NCBI RefSeq assembly: GCF_014698825.1
Contig: NZ_JACJTT010000002.1
Location: 310,001 to 374,000, forward strand
Length of the DNA stretch: 64,000 nucleotides
Source: Richelia sinica FACHB-800
Lineage (GTDB): Bacteria; Cyanobacteriota; Cyanobacteriia; Cyanobacteriales; Nostocaceae
Reading direction: 5' to 3'
Shown: positions 47,273 to 57,218 of the stretch, in pieces
Layout: the number at the start of each line of letters is the position of its first letter
Numbering within the stretch: the first letter of the stretch is position 1
Made by a program: the position numbers and the translations under genes
Notes under the pieces: model-generated
Databases searched by the model: none
Seen by the model: only the letters and a program-made list of their open reading frames with translations
Told to the model about the DNA's origin: nothing

Positions 47273-48067
47273 ATGCTGGAATTATATCAGTGGGAGTTAT
47301 CGCAATTTTCAGAAAAGGTCCGTCTAATTCTCGATTATAAGGGTTTGAATTATCGCAAAATCGAGGTGACACCTGGTATTGGCCAGGTAGAATTATTTCG
47401 TTTGACCGGTCAAAAACAAGTCCCTGTGTTAAAAGATGGGCATAAATATATTGTAGATTCAACAGAAATTGCTAAGTATTTAGACTCAGAATATCCTGAC
47501 CGTCCCTTGTTACCCACAGAACCAAAAAAACGTGCTCTCGCTCTATTATTAGAAGACTGGGCCGATGAGTCTATTGGCGTTAAAGGTAGAAAGGCTTTGT
47601 TTGCTGCCATTAGCCAAGACCAAAATTTCCGTAAGTCTTTATTACCTCTGTCTACACCAGATTTTTTCAAAACTGTGGTGGAAGGTGTACCTGGTGATTT
47701 GTTTACGGTGTTGGGGTTTGGGGTAGGTTTTAGTCCGGATGTGGTGAATGCAGCGATCGCTAGTTTAAAACAAGATTTAGACCATCTTACCCAGTTATTG
47801 AAAGATAGCCCCTACTTATTGGGGAATGAACCGACTTTAGCAGACTTAGCAGTAGCTGGGTTGTCTATTTTATTAAAGTTCCCCCAAGGCAATTATTTAG
47901 ATTTGCCAGCATCTCTCCAGGGCAAAGGATTACCCATACTAGCAGATAACCCTGATTATGAACTATTTTTTAGTTGGCGCGATCGCATCTACACACAATT
48001 TAGAAAACCGTTAACCAACACTACACCACCTACAGGCAGTGCACCAACAACAATTCAAATTGACTAG
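47273..48067 (+). CDS. Glutathione S-transferase family protein
   Basis: The 264-residue protein has a thioredoxin-like N-terminal domain (LELYQWELSQFSEKVRLILDYKGL, QVPVLKDG with the cis-proline, DSTEIAKYLD) and a helical C-terminal domain with NEPTLADLAVAGLSI. The active-site position reads SQFSEK, so a serine may take the usual Cys/Tyr role. It is distinct from the GST at 12982 and ends in a Thr/Pro-rich tail. The substrate is unknown. Confidence 0.88.
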   Translation: MLELYQWELSQFSEKVRLILDYKGLNYRKIEVTPGIGQVELFRLTGQKQVPVLKDGHKYIVDSTEIAKYLDSEYPDRPLLPTEPKKRALALLLEDWADESIGVKGRKALFAAISQDQNFRKSLLPLSTPDFFKTVVEGVPGDLFTVLGFGVGFSPDVVNAAIASLKQDLDHLTQLLKDSPYLLGNEPTLADLAVAGLSILLKFPQGNYLDLPASLQGKGLPILADNPDYELFFSWRDRIYTQFRKPLTNTTPPTGSAPTTIQID

Positions 48068-48074
48068 GGGATAG

Positions 48075-48180
48075 TGGATAAGTGACAGGTGAGTCAGGGC
48101 GGTCTTGGGGGTTTCCCCATCAGCGTTAGCCATAGGGTGACACAGGAAGGAGAATCACAACTAACCAATGACCAATGACC
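48075..48180. repeat. Dispersed repeat copy (GCGGTCTTGGGGGTTTCC)
   Basis: The segment carries GTGACAGGTGAGTC, then GCGGTCTTGGGGGTTTCCCC near 48099, and ends with ACCAATGACCAATGACC just before the next gene. It is a second, degenerate copy of the palindromic element seen at 31278. The terminal ACCAATGACC tandem supplies upstream ATG codons that are unlikely to be real starts. Confidence 0.65.
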
Positions 48181-48185
48181 AAAGT

Positions 48186-49916
48186 ATGAATTCGGCACAA
48201 CCATTAGGTTCAGTGATCCAAGGTTCGCTGACTGGGGGTTTAGAAGTGAGACTCCACCCGGATATTTCTGTGGAAGATATGCGGGTGGGGAAATTCTTAG
48301 TTGTCCAAGGGATGCGATCGCGTTTTTTCTGTATGCTCACAGATGTAACCTTAGGCACAGCTAACCAAAGAATTTTCGCCAGTCCTCCAGGGTGGGAAGA
48401 TACTTTTTTACGAGAAGTATTAGCTGGAAGCGGCACCTATGGGATGATTAACCTCTCACCCATGCTGATGTTTACACCAGAATCAACAGAAACCTACTCC
48501 CCGACTAACGGTAAATCTCCCAATCCCTTTGTGCCATCTGCTACTGGTTTAGCTTCTTTTCAACCCCAAACCAGTACGACGATGGAATTGTTACCTGTCA
48601 AAACTATCCCAAGTCACTTTAGTCAAGTTTACGAAGCCAGTGAAGAAGACTTCCGACGGGTATTTGGTTGGGAAGATGACCCCCAAAGGAAGAATTTTTC
48701 TATCGGTAAACCCTTAGATATGGATGTGCCGATTTGTATCGACTTAAACCGGTTTGTAGAACGAAGTAACGGTGTATTTGGTAAATCTGGTACAGGTAAA
48801 TCTTTCTTAACTCGCTTACTGTTAGCGGGTGTCATTCGCAAAAATGCTGCTGTCAACCTGATTTTTGATATGCACTCCGAATATGGTTGGGAAGCAGTAG
48901 CCGAAGGTAAAAACGTCAATACCGTCAAAGGTCTCAAACAATTATTTCCTGGTAAAGTCGAAGTTTACACCCTAGACCCAGAATCAACCAAACGCCGTGG
49001 TGTGCGAGATTCCCACGAACTATATCTCAGCTATGAACAAATCGAAGTAGAAGATATTAAATTGTGTAGTCGCGATTTAGGACTTTCTGACGCAGCATTA
49101 GATAACGCCAATATTTTATTTAGTGAATTTGGCAAGTCTTGGATAGTGCAGCTATTGAATATGAGTAATGAAGATATCGAGATGTTTTGTGACGAAAAGC
49201 GGGGGCACAAAGGCTCGATTATGGCATTACAGCGTAAATTATTACGGTTAGATAGTCTTAAATATATGCGGGCGGTTTGCCCCCAAAACTACATCAATAA
49301 AATTTTGCAATCTTTGGAAGCTGGGAAAAATGTAGTAGTGGAGTTTGGTTCCCAGTCTAATATGCTGTCTTATATGTTGGTGACCAATATGATCACCAGA
49401 CGTATTCACGAACATTACGTCAAGAAAGCCGATAAGTTCTTGCAAAGTAAGAACCCTTTAGACCGACCTACACCCCTAATGATTACCATTGAGGAAGCTC
49501 ACCGCTTCCTAGATCCAGCGATCGTCCAAAGTACCATTTTCGGTACCATTGCTAGAGAACTGCGGAAATATTTCGTAACACTTTTGGTAGTTGATCAACG
49601 CCCTTCGGGGATAGATAATGAAGTTATGTCCCAGATTGGCACCCGCATCACGGCTTTGCTTAACGACGAAAAAGATATTGATGCGATTTTTACGGGAGTT
49701 TCTGGTGCAGGGGGTTTACGTTCCGTCCTGGCAAAATTAGATTCCAAGCAACAAGCCTTAATTTTAGGTCATGCTGTCCCCATGCCAGTAGTTGTGCGTA
49801 CTCGTCCCTATGATGCCACCTTCTATGCCGAAATCGGCGACCCAGCCTGGGAAGAAAAATCCGATGCGGAAGTTTTTGCTGCGGCAGAACTAGCGAAAGC
49901 TGATCTAGGTTTTTAG
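48186..49916 (+). CDS. HerA-like ATPase (DUF87/FtsK superfamily)
   Basis: The protein has a Walker A GKSGTGKS (about 199-206), an extended linker, a Walker B-like PLMITIEEAHRF and a C-terminal RVxxT-type segment with DQRPSGID that fit the HerA/FtsK branch of motor ATPases. HerA acts with NurA in DNA end resection, but no nurA is near. The N-terminal 150 residues form a beta-rich HAS-barrel-like lead. I prefer ATG 48186 (MNSAQPLG) because the upstream ATG at 48168 lies in a dispersed ACCAATGACC repeat. Length about 576 residues. Confidence 0.82.
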   Translation: MNSAQPLGSVIQGSLTGGLEVRLHPDISVEDMRVGKFLVVQGMRSRFFCMLTDVTLGTANQRIFASPPGWEDTFLREVLAGSGTYGMINLSPMLMFTPESTETYSPTNGKSPNPFVPSATGLASFQPQTSTTMELLPVKTIPSHFSQVYEASEEDFRRVFGWEDDPQRKNFSIGKPLDMDVPICIDLNRFVERSNGVFGKSGTGKSFLTRLLLAGVIRKNAAVNLIFDMHSEYGWEAVAEGKNVNTVKGLKQLFPGKVEVYTLDPESTKRRGVRDSHELYLSYEQIEVEDIKLCSRDLGLSDAALDNANILFSEFGKSWIVQLLNMSNEDIEMFCDEKRGHKGSIMALQRKLLRLDSLKYMRAVCPQNYINKILQSLEAGKNVVVEFGSQSNMLSYMLVTNMITRRIHEHYVKKADKFLQSKNPLDRPTPLMITIEEAHRFLDPAIVQSTIFGTIARELRKYFVTLLVVDQRPSGIDNEVMSQIGTRITALLNDEKDIDAIFTGVSGAGGLRSVLAKLDSKQQALILGHAVPMPVVVRTRPYDATFYAEIGDPAWEEKSDAEVFAAAELAKADLGF

Positions 49917-50477
49917 GAATCTCTTTATCATTAGTCAACAATTATTTTCAATAAATTTCCATTGGGGACGAGTTAAAATTAACTAGTCGCCGTTTCGTAA
50001 CATCCCTCCATATATAGAGCCTCTCAAGTTCGGTTATCCGGCTAGTTGCGGGCAACATAAGAGGGGGTTTTCGCGTCACTATAGATATAGTCAGCATCTT
50101 TAAGGAAGAAAAAATCTCTAGTAGCCCGTTTTGCTTTATAATTAAATTCCTTTATCCTGTGGGCACCTTTACCATCGGCCCGGTTTTTAATACCATCAAA
50201 AGCAAGTAAAACTCATACCGATTCTGCGTTTATAGGTTGCTGTCAGCGACTCAAGAAGAGAAGAATTCTGGAAAAGAAAACGGTGTGCTTCTAAGAAATT
50301 CCAAAATTTAAAGGGGTAGGAGAACCTAATGTGAGGGTAACACCATCCTGACACAGGCTGGATAGATATATCGTTTATGGTAGCTCCCGAAGTCCAGTGA
50401 TGTGTGTACTACCCTCCCTCGCCAACCATTGTTGAGAAAATACTCATTTTGTTTAGGGAGTAGAGGACAACACACCA
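49917..50477. other. Leader region of the sigma factor gene with a branched structure
   Basis: This 561 bp spacer between two plus-strand genes has no ORF. At 50020-50064 CCTCT/AGAGG encloses two small hairpins (CGG-TTAT-CCG and GTTG-CGGG-CAAC) and is followed by GGGTTTT, so it may be a branched terminator for the upstream gene. The remaining 400 bp is a long 5' region that could carry regulation of the sigma factor. Confidence 0.5.
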
Positions 50478-51461
50478 ATGCCTACTATTAACACCCAAGC
50501 TGAAAATCTGAATACCAAATTCACAGCTGATATGGTGCGTACCTATCTGCGGGAGATTGGTCGTGTACCGCTGCTAACTCGTGAGCAAGAAATAGTTTAC
50601 GGTAAGCAGGTACAACAGATGATGAATTTGCTGGAAGCGAAGGAAGTTTTAGCAAATAAACTTGACTGTGAACCTAGTTTATCAGAATGGGCTACCCATG
50701 TTAATCAATCTGAAACAGAGATTAAACAGACGGTAGCACAGGGGAAGCGAGCCAAGCAAAAGATGATTGAAGCCAATTTGCGCTTGGTGGTAGCTATTGC
50801 CAAGAAGTACCAGAAACGGAATATGGAGTTTTTGGATCTTATCCAAGAAGGTACTCTAGGCTTGGAAAGGGGTGTAGAAAAGTTTGACCCCACCAGAGGC
50901 TATAAATTTTCTACCTATGCTTACTGGTGGATACGCCAGGCTATTACGCGAGCGATCGCTCAACAAGGTCGCACCATCCGCTTACCAATTCATATTACCG
51001 AAAAGCTGAACAAAATCAAAAAAGTGCAGCGTGAATTGGCACAAAAATTAGGAAGATCACCTTCTCCCGGCGAAATTGCCAAAGAACTGGAATTAGAACC
51101 TGCTCAGATTCGCGAATATCTGAATATGGCTCGTCAACCAGTGTCTTTAGATATTCGTGTCGGTGATAACCAAGACACTGAACTGCAAGAAATGCTAGAA
51201 GATGAAGGCCCATCCCCAGAGTATTACACTACTCAAGAATTCTTGCGCCAAGACCTGTATAACTTATTAGCAGAACTTACCCCCCAACAACGGGAAGTTT
51301 TGACCCTCCGCTTTGGCTTAGAAGATGGTAACGAAATGTCCTTGGCGAAAGTAGGTGAACGGTTAAATCTCAGCCGTGAGCGTGTCCGCCAATTAGAGCA
51401 TCAAGCTCTTGCTCATTTACGTCGTCGTCGAGCCAATGTTAAAGAATACATCGCCAGCTAA
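50478..51461 (+). CDS. Group 2 RNA polymerase sigma factor (RpoD/SigA family)
   Basis: The 327-residue protein has region 1.2 (DMVRTYLREIGRVPLLTREQEI), region 2 (NLRLVVAIAKKYQKRNMEFLDLIQEGTLGLERGVEKFDPTRGYKFSTYAYWWIRQAI, shown at about 95-153), region 3 and region 4 with the helix-turn-helix LSLAK-type MSLAKVGERLNLSRERVRQLEHQAL. It lacks the long acidic N-terminus of primary SigA, so it is a dispensable group 2 factor, most like SigD or SigB of Anabaena. A GGGAGTAGAGG lies just upstream of ATG 50478. Transcription ends at a strong terminator. Confidence 0.95.
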   Translation: MPTINTQAENLNTKFTADMVRTYLREIGRVPLLTREQEIVYGKQVQQMMNLLEAKEVLANKLDCEPSLSEWATHVNQSETEIKQTVAQGKRAKQKMIEANLRLVVAIAKKYQKRNMEFLDLIQEGTLGLERGVEKFDPTRGYKFSTYAYWWIRQAITRAIAQQGRTIRLPIHITEKLNKIKKVQRELAQKLGRSPSPGEIAKELELEPAQIREYLNMARQPVSLDIRVGDNQDTELQEMLEDEGPSPEYYTTQEFLRQDLYNLLAELTPQQREVLTLRFGLEDGNEMSLAKVGERLNLSRERVRQLEHQALAHLRRRRANVKEYIAS

Positions 51462-51484
51462 TACATTGTCTCGCCATTGGCGAC

Positions 51485-51514
51485 GCGCCTCCTGAACTCA
51501 GGGGGCGATTTTTT
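51485..51514 (+). terminator. Intrinsic terminator of the sigma factor gene
   Basis: CGCCTCCTG (51485-51493) and CAGGGGGCG (51498-51506) form a nine-pair stem with one G-U and a four-base loop, followed by A and seven T residues. It lies 24 bp after the stop codon. Confidence 0.93.
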
Positions 51515-51752
51515 TGCAGGTCGTAAGTGAGATGGCAGCTAAAAACAGAAACCATCACTCCCATACTGCCGGCAAATAGAGGTGTATTGCTAATCTGGAA
51601 ACTGTGTTGCAAATGCTGCGTCAAATAATTTATATCCTGTCCAGTGGGGAGAATTCTCACATCAGCACCAGAATTTTGAATCTTACTGCTTTTCTGGGTG
51701 TCTTGAGCACTGGATACAATACCATCTTTTTCGCAGCACATCTATATTCATC

Positions 51753-52442
51753 ATGAAATCTCTATCCCCCTTCTCTTACCAACTCAAAACATCCCTTCTG
51801 TTTTCCCTTGCTCTCACCAGTCTACTCACCTGTGGATTAGTAATTAGTAGCAACAAAATAGCTACAGCTATTCCCAGAAGCGAACCGATAGAATTAAGTC
51901 AAAATAACCTACCAAAAAATATAGCTAATGCAGTTTTACGAGATGCTAGCAAACGTTCTGGCATCAAAGTTAAAGATTTAAAAATCATTGAAACTACCTC
52001 TAAAATCTTTGGTAATCCCTGTGAATTCCAATTTGGCGAAATTTGTACAAAAGAATATAGACCGATTCAAGGATGGATAGTCGTAGTAAAAGTCAAAGAA
52101 GACTCTTGGACTTATCATGTTAATAAATCTGGTTCCCAAATCCTTCTAGATCCCAAAGTTATAACTAATGAACTGCCCAAAAATCTTGCTAACGCTGTTT
52201 TAACAGATGCAGCAAATCGTTCTGGCTTACCAATTAAATCGCTGAAAATTGCTCAATCGACAAAGAAAACCTTTGGTAATGCCTGTGAATTTAATTTTGG
52301 TGAAGTCTGTATCCAGTTATTTGATCCCATTGAAGGTTGGGAAGTAGTTGTGAAAGTGAAAGGTAAACTTTGGACTTACCATGTAAATGAAACAGGTTCA
52401 TCCATCGTTTTAGATCCAAAAGTCAATACCAGACAAAACTAA
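51753..52442 (+). CDS. Secreted protein with two tandem Cys-pair repeats
   Basis: The 229-residue protein has a signal peptide (about 1-40) and two copies of an ~85-residue domain (about 53-135 and 141-223, offset 88). Each copy reads LPKNxANAVLxDAxxRSG, FGNxCEFxFGExC (a cysteine pair seven apart), PIxGWxVVVKVK, WTYHVNxxGSxIxLDPKV. The duplicated, Cys-paired domain is probably a small disulfide-bonded periplasmic fold. Function unknown. The gene converges with a secreted-protein gene 9 bp downstream. Confidence 0.78.
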   Translation: MKSLSPFSYQLKTSLLFSLALTSLLTCGLVISSNKIATAIPRSEPIELSQNNLPKNIANAVLRDASKRSGIKVKDLKIIETTSKIFGNPCEFQFGEICTKEYRPIQGWIVVVKVKEDSWTYHVNKSGSQILLDPKVITNELPKNLANAVLTDAANRSGLPIKSLKIAQSTKKTFGNACEFNFGEVCIQLFDPIEGWEVVVKVKGKLWTYHVNETGSSIVLDPKVNTRQN

Positions 52443-52451
52443 AATAGCCTT

Positions 52452-53033
52452 TTATAAACATCTTTCCACATATTCTACTTCTGGTAATTTACCTGCTCTA
52501 TACCTTGTAACCCGCTGACCATCAGTTTCAAAAATGACTCTGTAGTTTTGGTCAGCTTTGTTTTTGGGAATAAAAGTTAAATAATGTCCACCTTGGACAT
52601 ATTGATGAGATGTCACTTTAATTTGTCCAGGATAAAGTGATTTGATTCGTGCTTCTGTATCACCAATTTTTGCTCCAGAAGCCGTAGTAATCTTTGGGGT
52701 ATCAATATCTACTCTAGAAATGATATCGCTGGTGACATAGGGCAGCTTACTTTTAGCTTCATCTTTTGTCACCATAAATGATACCCCTTTTAGTTCTCCT
52801 TCTGTTTCTAAATAGTAGCAACTATCATTCCCAGAATAGCTGACATATAAACGAGTATTAGCAGCGGCAGCAGCTTCAGGAAGATTCATTCCCACTTTTA
52901 CCGGGCCAATACCGTTGGTAGTTACTTTAGCTTGACTGGTGAGTTTTGTTTGTGCAATTACTGTTCCTACAGTCAATGTAGAAATCATGACAGTGATAGT
53001 TGCAATAGTTAATAATTGAGCTTTGCTATTCAT
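52452..53033 (-). CDS. Secreted protein, unknown function
   Basis: The 193-residue protein has a signal peptide (MNSKAQLLTIATITVMISTLTVGTVIA, about 27 residues) and a mature domain with GIGPVKVGMNLPEAAAAANTRL at its start, a Cys in NDSCYYLE and a C-terminal ERCL, which may pair. GIGPVKVGM...EA is a motif of small periplasmic proteins that I have seen described only as hypothetical. It converges with the duplicated-domain gene. No operon partner is evident. Confidence 0.65.
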   Translation of the reverse strand: MNSKAQLLTIATITVMISTLTVGTVIAQTKLTSQAKVTTNGIGPVKVGMNLPEAAAAANTRLYVSYSGNDSCYYLETEGELKGVSFMVTKDEAKSKLPYVTSDIISRVDIDTPKITTASGAKIGDTEARIKSLYPGQIKVTSHQYVQGGHYLTFIPKNKADQNYRVIFETDGQRVTRYRAGKLPEVEYVERCL

Positions 53034-53130
53034 AGTATTTTGAGAATGTTTCTATATTTTAGATACAATATTAAATATCTATTTTCGGATTTATTTGTTT
53101 GTTAAAACCCAAATTTAAGCGGAGGTGACA

Positions 53131-53316
53131 ATGACTATCAGTTTAGTCAGACACCAATTTACAGTGAAGCAATATCATCAAATGGTTACTGTCGGTATCT
53201 TAACTGAAAATGAAAGAGTCGAGTTAATTCGGGGGGAAATGATTGATATGTCACCAATTGGGACTAGACATGCTGGTTGTGTCAATAGATTAGTGAATAT
53301 CTTGATTCATCTATGA
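53131..53316 (+). pseudogene. Truncated Uma2-family (DUF820) gene remnant
   Basis: The 61-residue product reads MTISLVRHQFTVKQYHQMVTVGI...VELIRGEMIDMSPIGTRHAGCVNRLVNIL, which is the N-terminal third of a Uma2-family restriction-endonuclease-like protein (normally about 190 residues, with the motif LIRGEMIDMSPIGxxHA). It stops after LIHL. No continuation follows, because a minus-strand gene occupies the next bases. GGAGG is 5 bp before ATG 53131, so the start is original. It is probably a decayed gene cut at its right junction. Confidence 0.82.
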
Positions 53317-53931
53317 GTAAGATATTATAAGTTTCAATAAACCATCGTAGAATATTTGAAAACTTTTAGAACGATTATTTGATGGATTCATGTATAGTGA
53401 TATTTCTCGTGCTGCTTTTCTTTTTTCTAAACCTCCTTTATGATATCCTGCTCTTTGCAGAACTTTTTCCAAAGCCTCCCAAGTACCACCTGTAATTGCA
53501 TCTGGGTCTCGGTATTTTGCTTGATTTTCTAGATTGGGTGAAACTCCAGGATAAGCATTGATAAGAGCTTGTACATCACCAAAAAACCATGCTTCTAGTT
53601 CTTCAATGGCTATTCTATTGAGAACTTGGAATTGATCACCTAAACTGACAGATTTTTTAGTGCTAAATCCTGCATCAATAGCGATTTTTTCTAATTTCTC
53701 CTTCAATAGTTTACAATCTTCTCGGTCTTCATCAACCAAAACTACAATTTTATGATCAGATGGCAACCAAGATTTATATCCTCTCAATCGCTGAGGTAAT
53801 TTGGACAGTAAATCAAATTTACCTTGATAGGAATGAATATCAAAAGTAATTTTTTCTCCTAGTATTTTAGGTAATAAATTTTGCAGAGCTTCATTCATTG
53901 ATGATTCTTCTACTAAAAACTCAATATGCAA
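53311..53931 (-). CDS. DUF4276 family protein (TOPRIM-like), partner of adjacent ATPase
   Basis: The 206-residue protein begins MHIEFLVEESSMNEAL, where the glutamates fit TOPRIM motif I, and continues with KIVVLVDEDRED, a DxD motif on the next core strand. DUF4276 is regarded as TOPRIM-like, and members often lie next to ABC-type ATPases. Here it starts 6 bp after the ATPase gene on the same strand, so the two are one transcript. The TOPRIM reading is based on motif placement. Its right end overlaps the truncated Uma2 gene, suggesting an insertion. Confidence 0.75.
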   Translation of the reverse strand: MHIEFLVEESSMNEALQNLLPKILGEKITFDIHSYQGKFDLLSKLPQRLRGYKSWLPSDHKIVVLVDEDREDCKLLKEKLEKIAIDAGFSTKKSVSLGDQFQVLNRIAIEELEAWFFGDVQALINAYPGVSPNLENQAKYRDPDAITGGTWEALEKVLQRAGYHKGGLEKRKAAREISLYMNPSNNRSKSFQIFYDGLLKLIISYS

Positions 53932-53937
53932 GTCTAG

Positions 53938-55176
53938 TTACTCCCACTTTATTTGATTTTGAGGTGTATTTTTCTTCGGTCCACCGGCATTAATTAAAGG
54001 ATTACCAACTTCAAAATAATCTTCCATCCATAAAGAACCTAAAGTAGCTCCCTGTTCCATAAAATCTTTAACTCCCCGCATATCAGCAGTGCGTTTGGCT
54101 TGAGTGTATCCTTGTTCGTCTCTATAAAGTACCCATAATTCTTCGGGTTTGAGACCATCCACAAAGAAGGGTGAATGGGTTGTTACCATTAATTGAGTGT
54201 TCGCGGAAGCAGCACGGCATTCTTCTGCTAATTCTGGTAATAAACGCGGGTGTAAGTAATTTTCTGGTTCTTCAATGCCAACAAGTTGCGGCGGGTCTGG
54301 GTCATATAATACGGTGAGATAAGCTAACATTTTGAGTGTGCCATCTGATGCGAATTTCGCAAGTATTGGTTGCTGAAAAGGGGCATCTTTAATTTGCAGC
54401 AATAACCGTCCATCCTGCATCATTTCTGCATCTACTCTTTCTAGTCGAGGAACACGACATGATAAAGTATCAAGAATTTGTTGTAATCTTTTAGGATGTT
54501 GTTCTTTGAGATATTGAATTACATTAGGTAAGTTATCACCTGTTGGTGATAATCTCTCTTGCGGTCCCGCTTCCGGTATACTGCGGGTGTTATCTGCACT
54601 TAAATATGAAAGATACCAGCTACTAATAAAATTGCGTAATGCACTAACACGAGGGTGTTTAGAAAATTGTCCCAAAGTATTTACAGCGAATAGTTCAGAG
54701 GAATTTAGTTGTTCAAATACTCTTTCATCCTGTTCATCCGGCTTTTCACCTGTAATTACTCGCCCTGCTCCTTCTTGAAAGTCAAGAAATTTAAATGGTT
54801 TACCAGTCTGACCTCTTCTCCACTGTAACCATTCTTCTGCTACATAAGGTCCTCTTGGTGTTTCTGCAATAGCTAGATGATAAGTAATAATGGGTAAATC
54901 TGGCTTTTCACGATATTTTAATTCAATAACGATCGCCCCATCTGCACCCCTAGTCCGCAGTTCTCGAAAGCGTCCGCGTCTATCCCATGCTTTACGCAAA
55001 CCCACTGTAAAGCACTCTGATAAAAAAGCGAAAACATCAAAAATAGTTGATTTGCCACTGCCGTTAGGCCCTAAGAAGACAGTGAGGGGAGTAATTCCTT
55101 TGAGTTCTAGGTCACGCAAGGCTCGATAGTTTTTGACTCTGAGATATTCTATACGGGGAATGGATTGTCTAGACAT
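53938..55176 (-). CDS. AAA/ABC-type ATPase (AAA_21), partner of DUF4276 protein
   Basis: The 412-residue protein has Walker [10 protein letters not shown] (about 35-43), an ABC-signature-like [13 protein letters not shown], Walker [14 protein letters not shown] and a switch histidine in [11 protein letters not shown]. This is the head-domain-only form of the SMC/RecF-like AAA_21 family, as used by OLD and other defence ATPases that work with a nuclease domain. The downstream DUF4276 gene would supply the nuclease-like part in trans. Start ATG 55176 ([20 protein letters not shown]) is typical. Defence is an inference from architecture. Confidence 0.83.
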   Translation of the reverse strand: MSRQSIPRIEYLRVKNYRALRDLELKGITPLTVFLGPNGSGKSTIFDVFAFLSECFTVGLRKAWDRRGRFRELRTRGADGAIVIELKYREKPDLPIITYHLAIAETPRGPYVAEEWLQWRRGQTGKPFKFLDFQEGAGRVITGEKPDEQDERVFEQLNSSELFAVNTLGQFSKHPRVSALRNFISSWYLSYLSADNTRSIPEAGPQERLSPTGDNLPNVIQYLKEQHPKRLQQILDTLSCRVPRLERVDAEMMQDGRLLLQIKDAPFQQPILAKFASDGTLKMLAYLTVLYDPDPPQLVGIEEPENYLHPRLLPELAEECRAASANTQLMVTTHSPFFVDGLKPEELWVLYRDEQGYTQAKRTADMRGVKDFMEQGATLGSLWMEDYFEVGNPLINAGGPKKNTPQNQIKWE

Positions 55177-55272
55177 AGAAACACATTTAGGCTATATCTC
55201 CTATTGGTACACATTTGTTTGCATCTTTCATCTGTATCGTGCGTGGTAGCAGTTAATAGATATATATAAAGC

Positions 55273-55309
55273 AAAAAAATGGATATGGTCGAATAAACCA
55301 CATCCATTT
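55273..55309 (-). terminator. Intrinsic terminator of ftsH
   Basis: On the minus strand AAATGGATGTGG (55309-55298) pairs with CCATATCCATTT (55288-55277) with one G-U, around a nine-base loop, followed by T residues (complement of 55273-55279). It is 22 bp after the ftsH stop codon. Confidence 0.9.
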
Positions 55310-55331
55310 AGAGAATTTTATAGATTAACGA

Positions 55332-57218
55332 TTACAGTTGCTGTGCATATTGGGGCTTTTCTGGTACATCCGTGTATTCAGCCACAATCTGCCGGAATTC
55401 TTCACCGTCAATGGTTTCTTTTTCAATTAATAAATCAACCAAGCGGTCAGCAACGCTACGATGTTCACGCATGATTTTTTTGGCGTTTTCGTAACATTCC
55501 TCAACAATGGCTCTAACTTGAGCATCGATGCGAGAAGCGATCGCTTCAGAATAATCTGAACGAGTCATCCAGTCACGACCCAGGAATACTTCTCCCTGTT
55601 GGCTTTCCAGTGACAAGGGGCCTAAATCAGACATCCCGAATCTAGTCACCATTTGCCGGGCCATACCTGACAATTGCTGTAAGTCTCCACCAGCACCGGT
55701 TGTCACTTCAGCTGCACCGAAAATCACTTCTTCCGCAGCACGACCACCTAAAGCACCAGTAATTCTGGCTTTGAGTTGAGAACGGGAAATTAACCCTTGT
55801 TCTTCGTTGGGAGTAAACCAAGTTAAACCTTGTGCTTGTCCTCTAGGAATGAGCGTTACTTTCTGTACAGGGTCGTGGTCTTTTAACAAAGTCCCGACTA
55901 AAGCATGGCCAATTTCATGGTAAGCAATCAAACGTTTGCTCTTGCTGTCAACCAAGGGGGTGCCTTCCATCCCCGCAACTACTCTGTCTACAGCATCATC
56001 GATTTCTAGGAGAGTAATGGCTTCTTTGCGTCTTCTGGCTGTGAGAATAGCTGCTTCATTCAGGAGGTTAGCTAAATCCGCACCGCTAAAACCAGGGGTA
56101 CGACGGGCGATCGCATCTAGGGATACACCAGCGTCTAATTTCTTATTTCTGGCGTGAACTTGTAAAATCTCCAAACGGCCTTTGATATCTGGTGCATCGA
56201 CAGTTACTTGTCTGTCAAAACGACCGGGACGTAACAAAGCTGCGTCTAAAACATCAGGACGGTTGGTAGCAGCAATAATAATGATGCCTGTATTGCCTTC
56301 AAAACCATCCATTTCTGTTAGTAGCTGGTTGAGGGTTTGTTCCCGTTCATCGTTACCACCACCAATACCAGCACCCCGTTGTCTACCTACAGCGTCGATT
56401 TCATCAATAAAGATGATACAGGGAGCATTATCTTTGGCTTTTTTGAACAAGTCGCGCACACGGGAAGCACCCACACCCACGAACATTTCCACAAACTCAG
56501 ACCCGGAAATGCTAAAGAATGGTACACCAGCTTCTCCAGCGATCGCTTTTGCTAATAAAGTTTTACCAGTTCCTGGGGGGCCAACTAATAGCACACCTTT
56601 AGGAATACGGGCACCAACCGCAGTGAATTTTTCTGGCTGTTTCAGGAAGGTAACAACTTCTTGTAATTCTTCTTTTGCTTCTTCAATTCCAGCCACATCA
56701 TCAAACTTCACCCCTGTTTTGGCTTCCATTTGAAAACGAGCGCGGGATTTGCCGAAATTCATCGCTTGGCCAGGGCCACCAGGAAGATTGCTAGAACGGC
56801 GGAACAAGAAGAATAATCCAGTAATCAACAATACTGGGAAGATTAAATTACCCAAAAGTCCCCAAATCGCGCCATCATTCCGCATGGGGTGGGCATCAAA
56901 ACTGACTTCTTTTTCTTTTAACTTTTGGATTAATTCTGGAGCATTCACGGGTAAATCAACACGCCACCGTTGAATGCGGTTTTCAATATCAGGATCTACA
57001 GCTTCAATAATTGCTGTTCTACCACCGTCATACAAATCCACATTGGTAACACGATTCCCATCTAGGTATTCTAGGAAGCGACCATAGGTCATGCGGGTGT
57101 TGGCAGCATTTTTATTCATATCAGCTGGAGCACCTGCAAATGCTCCTTGCCAGAAGAAAAAGCCAATAACCAAAGCCAGCAATGACCAGAGTGCTACTAC
57201 TCTCCAAGAGAATTTCAT
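55332..57218 (-). CDS. ftsH: ATP-dependent zinc metalloprotease FtsH (FtsH2/slr0228 type)
   Basis: The 628-residue thylakoid membrane protease has two TM helices (8-27 and 122-140) flanking a lumenal region, an AAA+ domain with Walker A GPPGTGKT (213-220), Walker B FIDEID (270-275) and second-region-of-homology NRPDVLD, and a zinc site HEIGH (434-438). The N-terminus [25 protein letters not shown] matches the Synechocystis FtsH2 branch, which degrades damaged D1 during photosystem II repair. ATG 57218 was chosen over a TTG 24 bp upstream. It may thus act on the psbA product encoded elsewhere in this window. Confidence 0.96.
   Translation of the reverse strand: MKFSWRVVALWSLLALVIGFFFWQGAFAGAPADMNKNAANTRMTYGRFLEYLDGNRVTNVDLYDGGRTAIIEAVDPDIENRIQRWRVDLPVNAPELIQKLKEKEVSFDAHPMRNDGAIWGLLGNLIFPVLLITGLFFLFRRSSNLPGGPGQAMNFGKSRARFQMEAKTGVKFDDVAGIEEAKEELQEVVTFLKQPEKFTAVGARIPKGVLLVGPPGTGKTLLAKAIAGEAGVPFFSISGSEFVEMFVGVGASRVRDLFKKAKDNAPCIIFIDEIDAVGRQRGAGIGGGNDEREQTLNQLLTEMDGFEGNTGIIIIAATNRPDVLDAALLRPGRFDRQVTVDAPDIKGRLEILQVHARNKKLDAGVSLDAIARRTPGFSGADLANLLNEAAILTARRRKEAITLLEIDDAVDRVVAGMEGTPLVDSKSKRLIAYHEIGHALVGTLLKDHDPVQKVTLIPRGQAQGLTWFTPNEEQGLISRSQLKARITGALGGRAAEEVIFGAAEVTTGAGGDLQQLSGMARQMVTRFGMSDLGPLSLESQQGEVFLGRDWMTRSDYSEAIASRIDAQVRAIVEECYENAKKIMREHRSVADRLVDLLIEKETIDGEEFRQIVAEYTDVPEKPQYAQQL

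Noticed and set aside
51439-51741. 100-codon minus-strand ORF after the sigma factor gene
   Set aside because: It covers the sigma factor terminator and part of its coding end, and no family is recognisable, although its middle looks protein-like.
53938-55176. Assignment of the ATPase/DUF4276 pair to PARIS
   Set aside because: PARIS uses a DUF4435 TOPRIM protein; here it is DUF4276, so only the general ATPase-plus-TOPRIM logic is shared.
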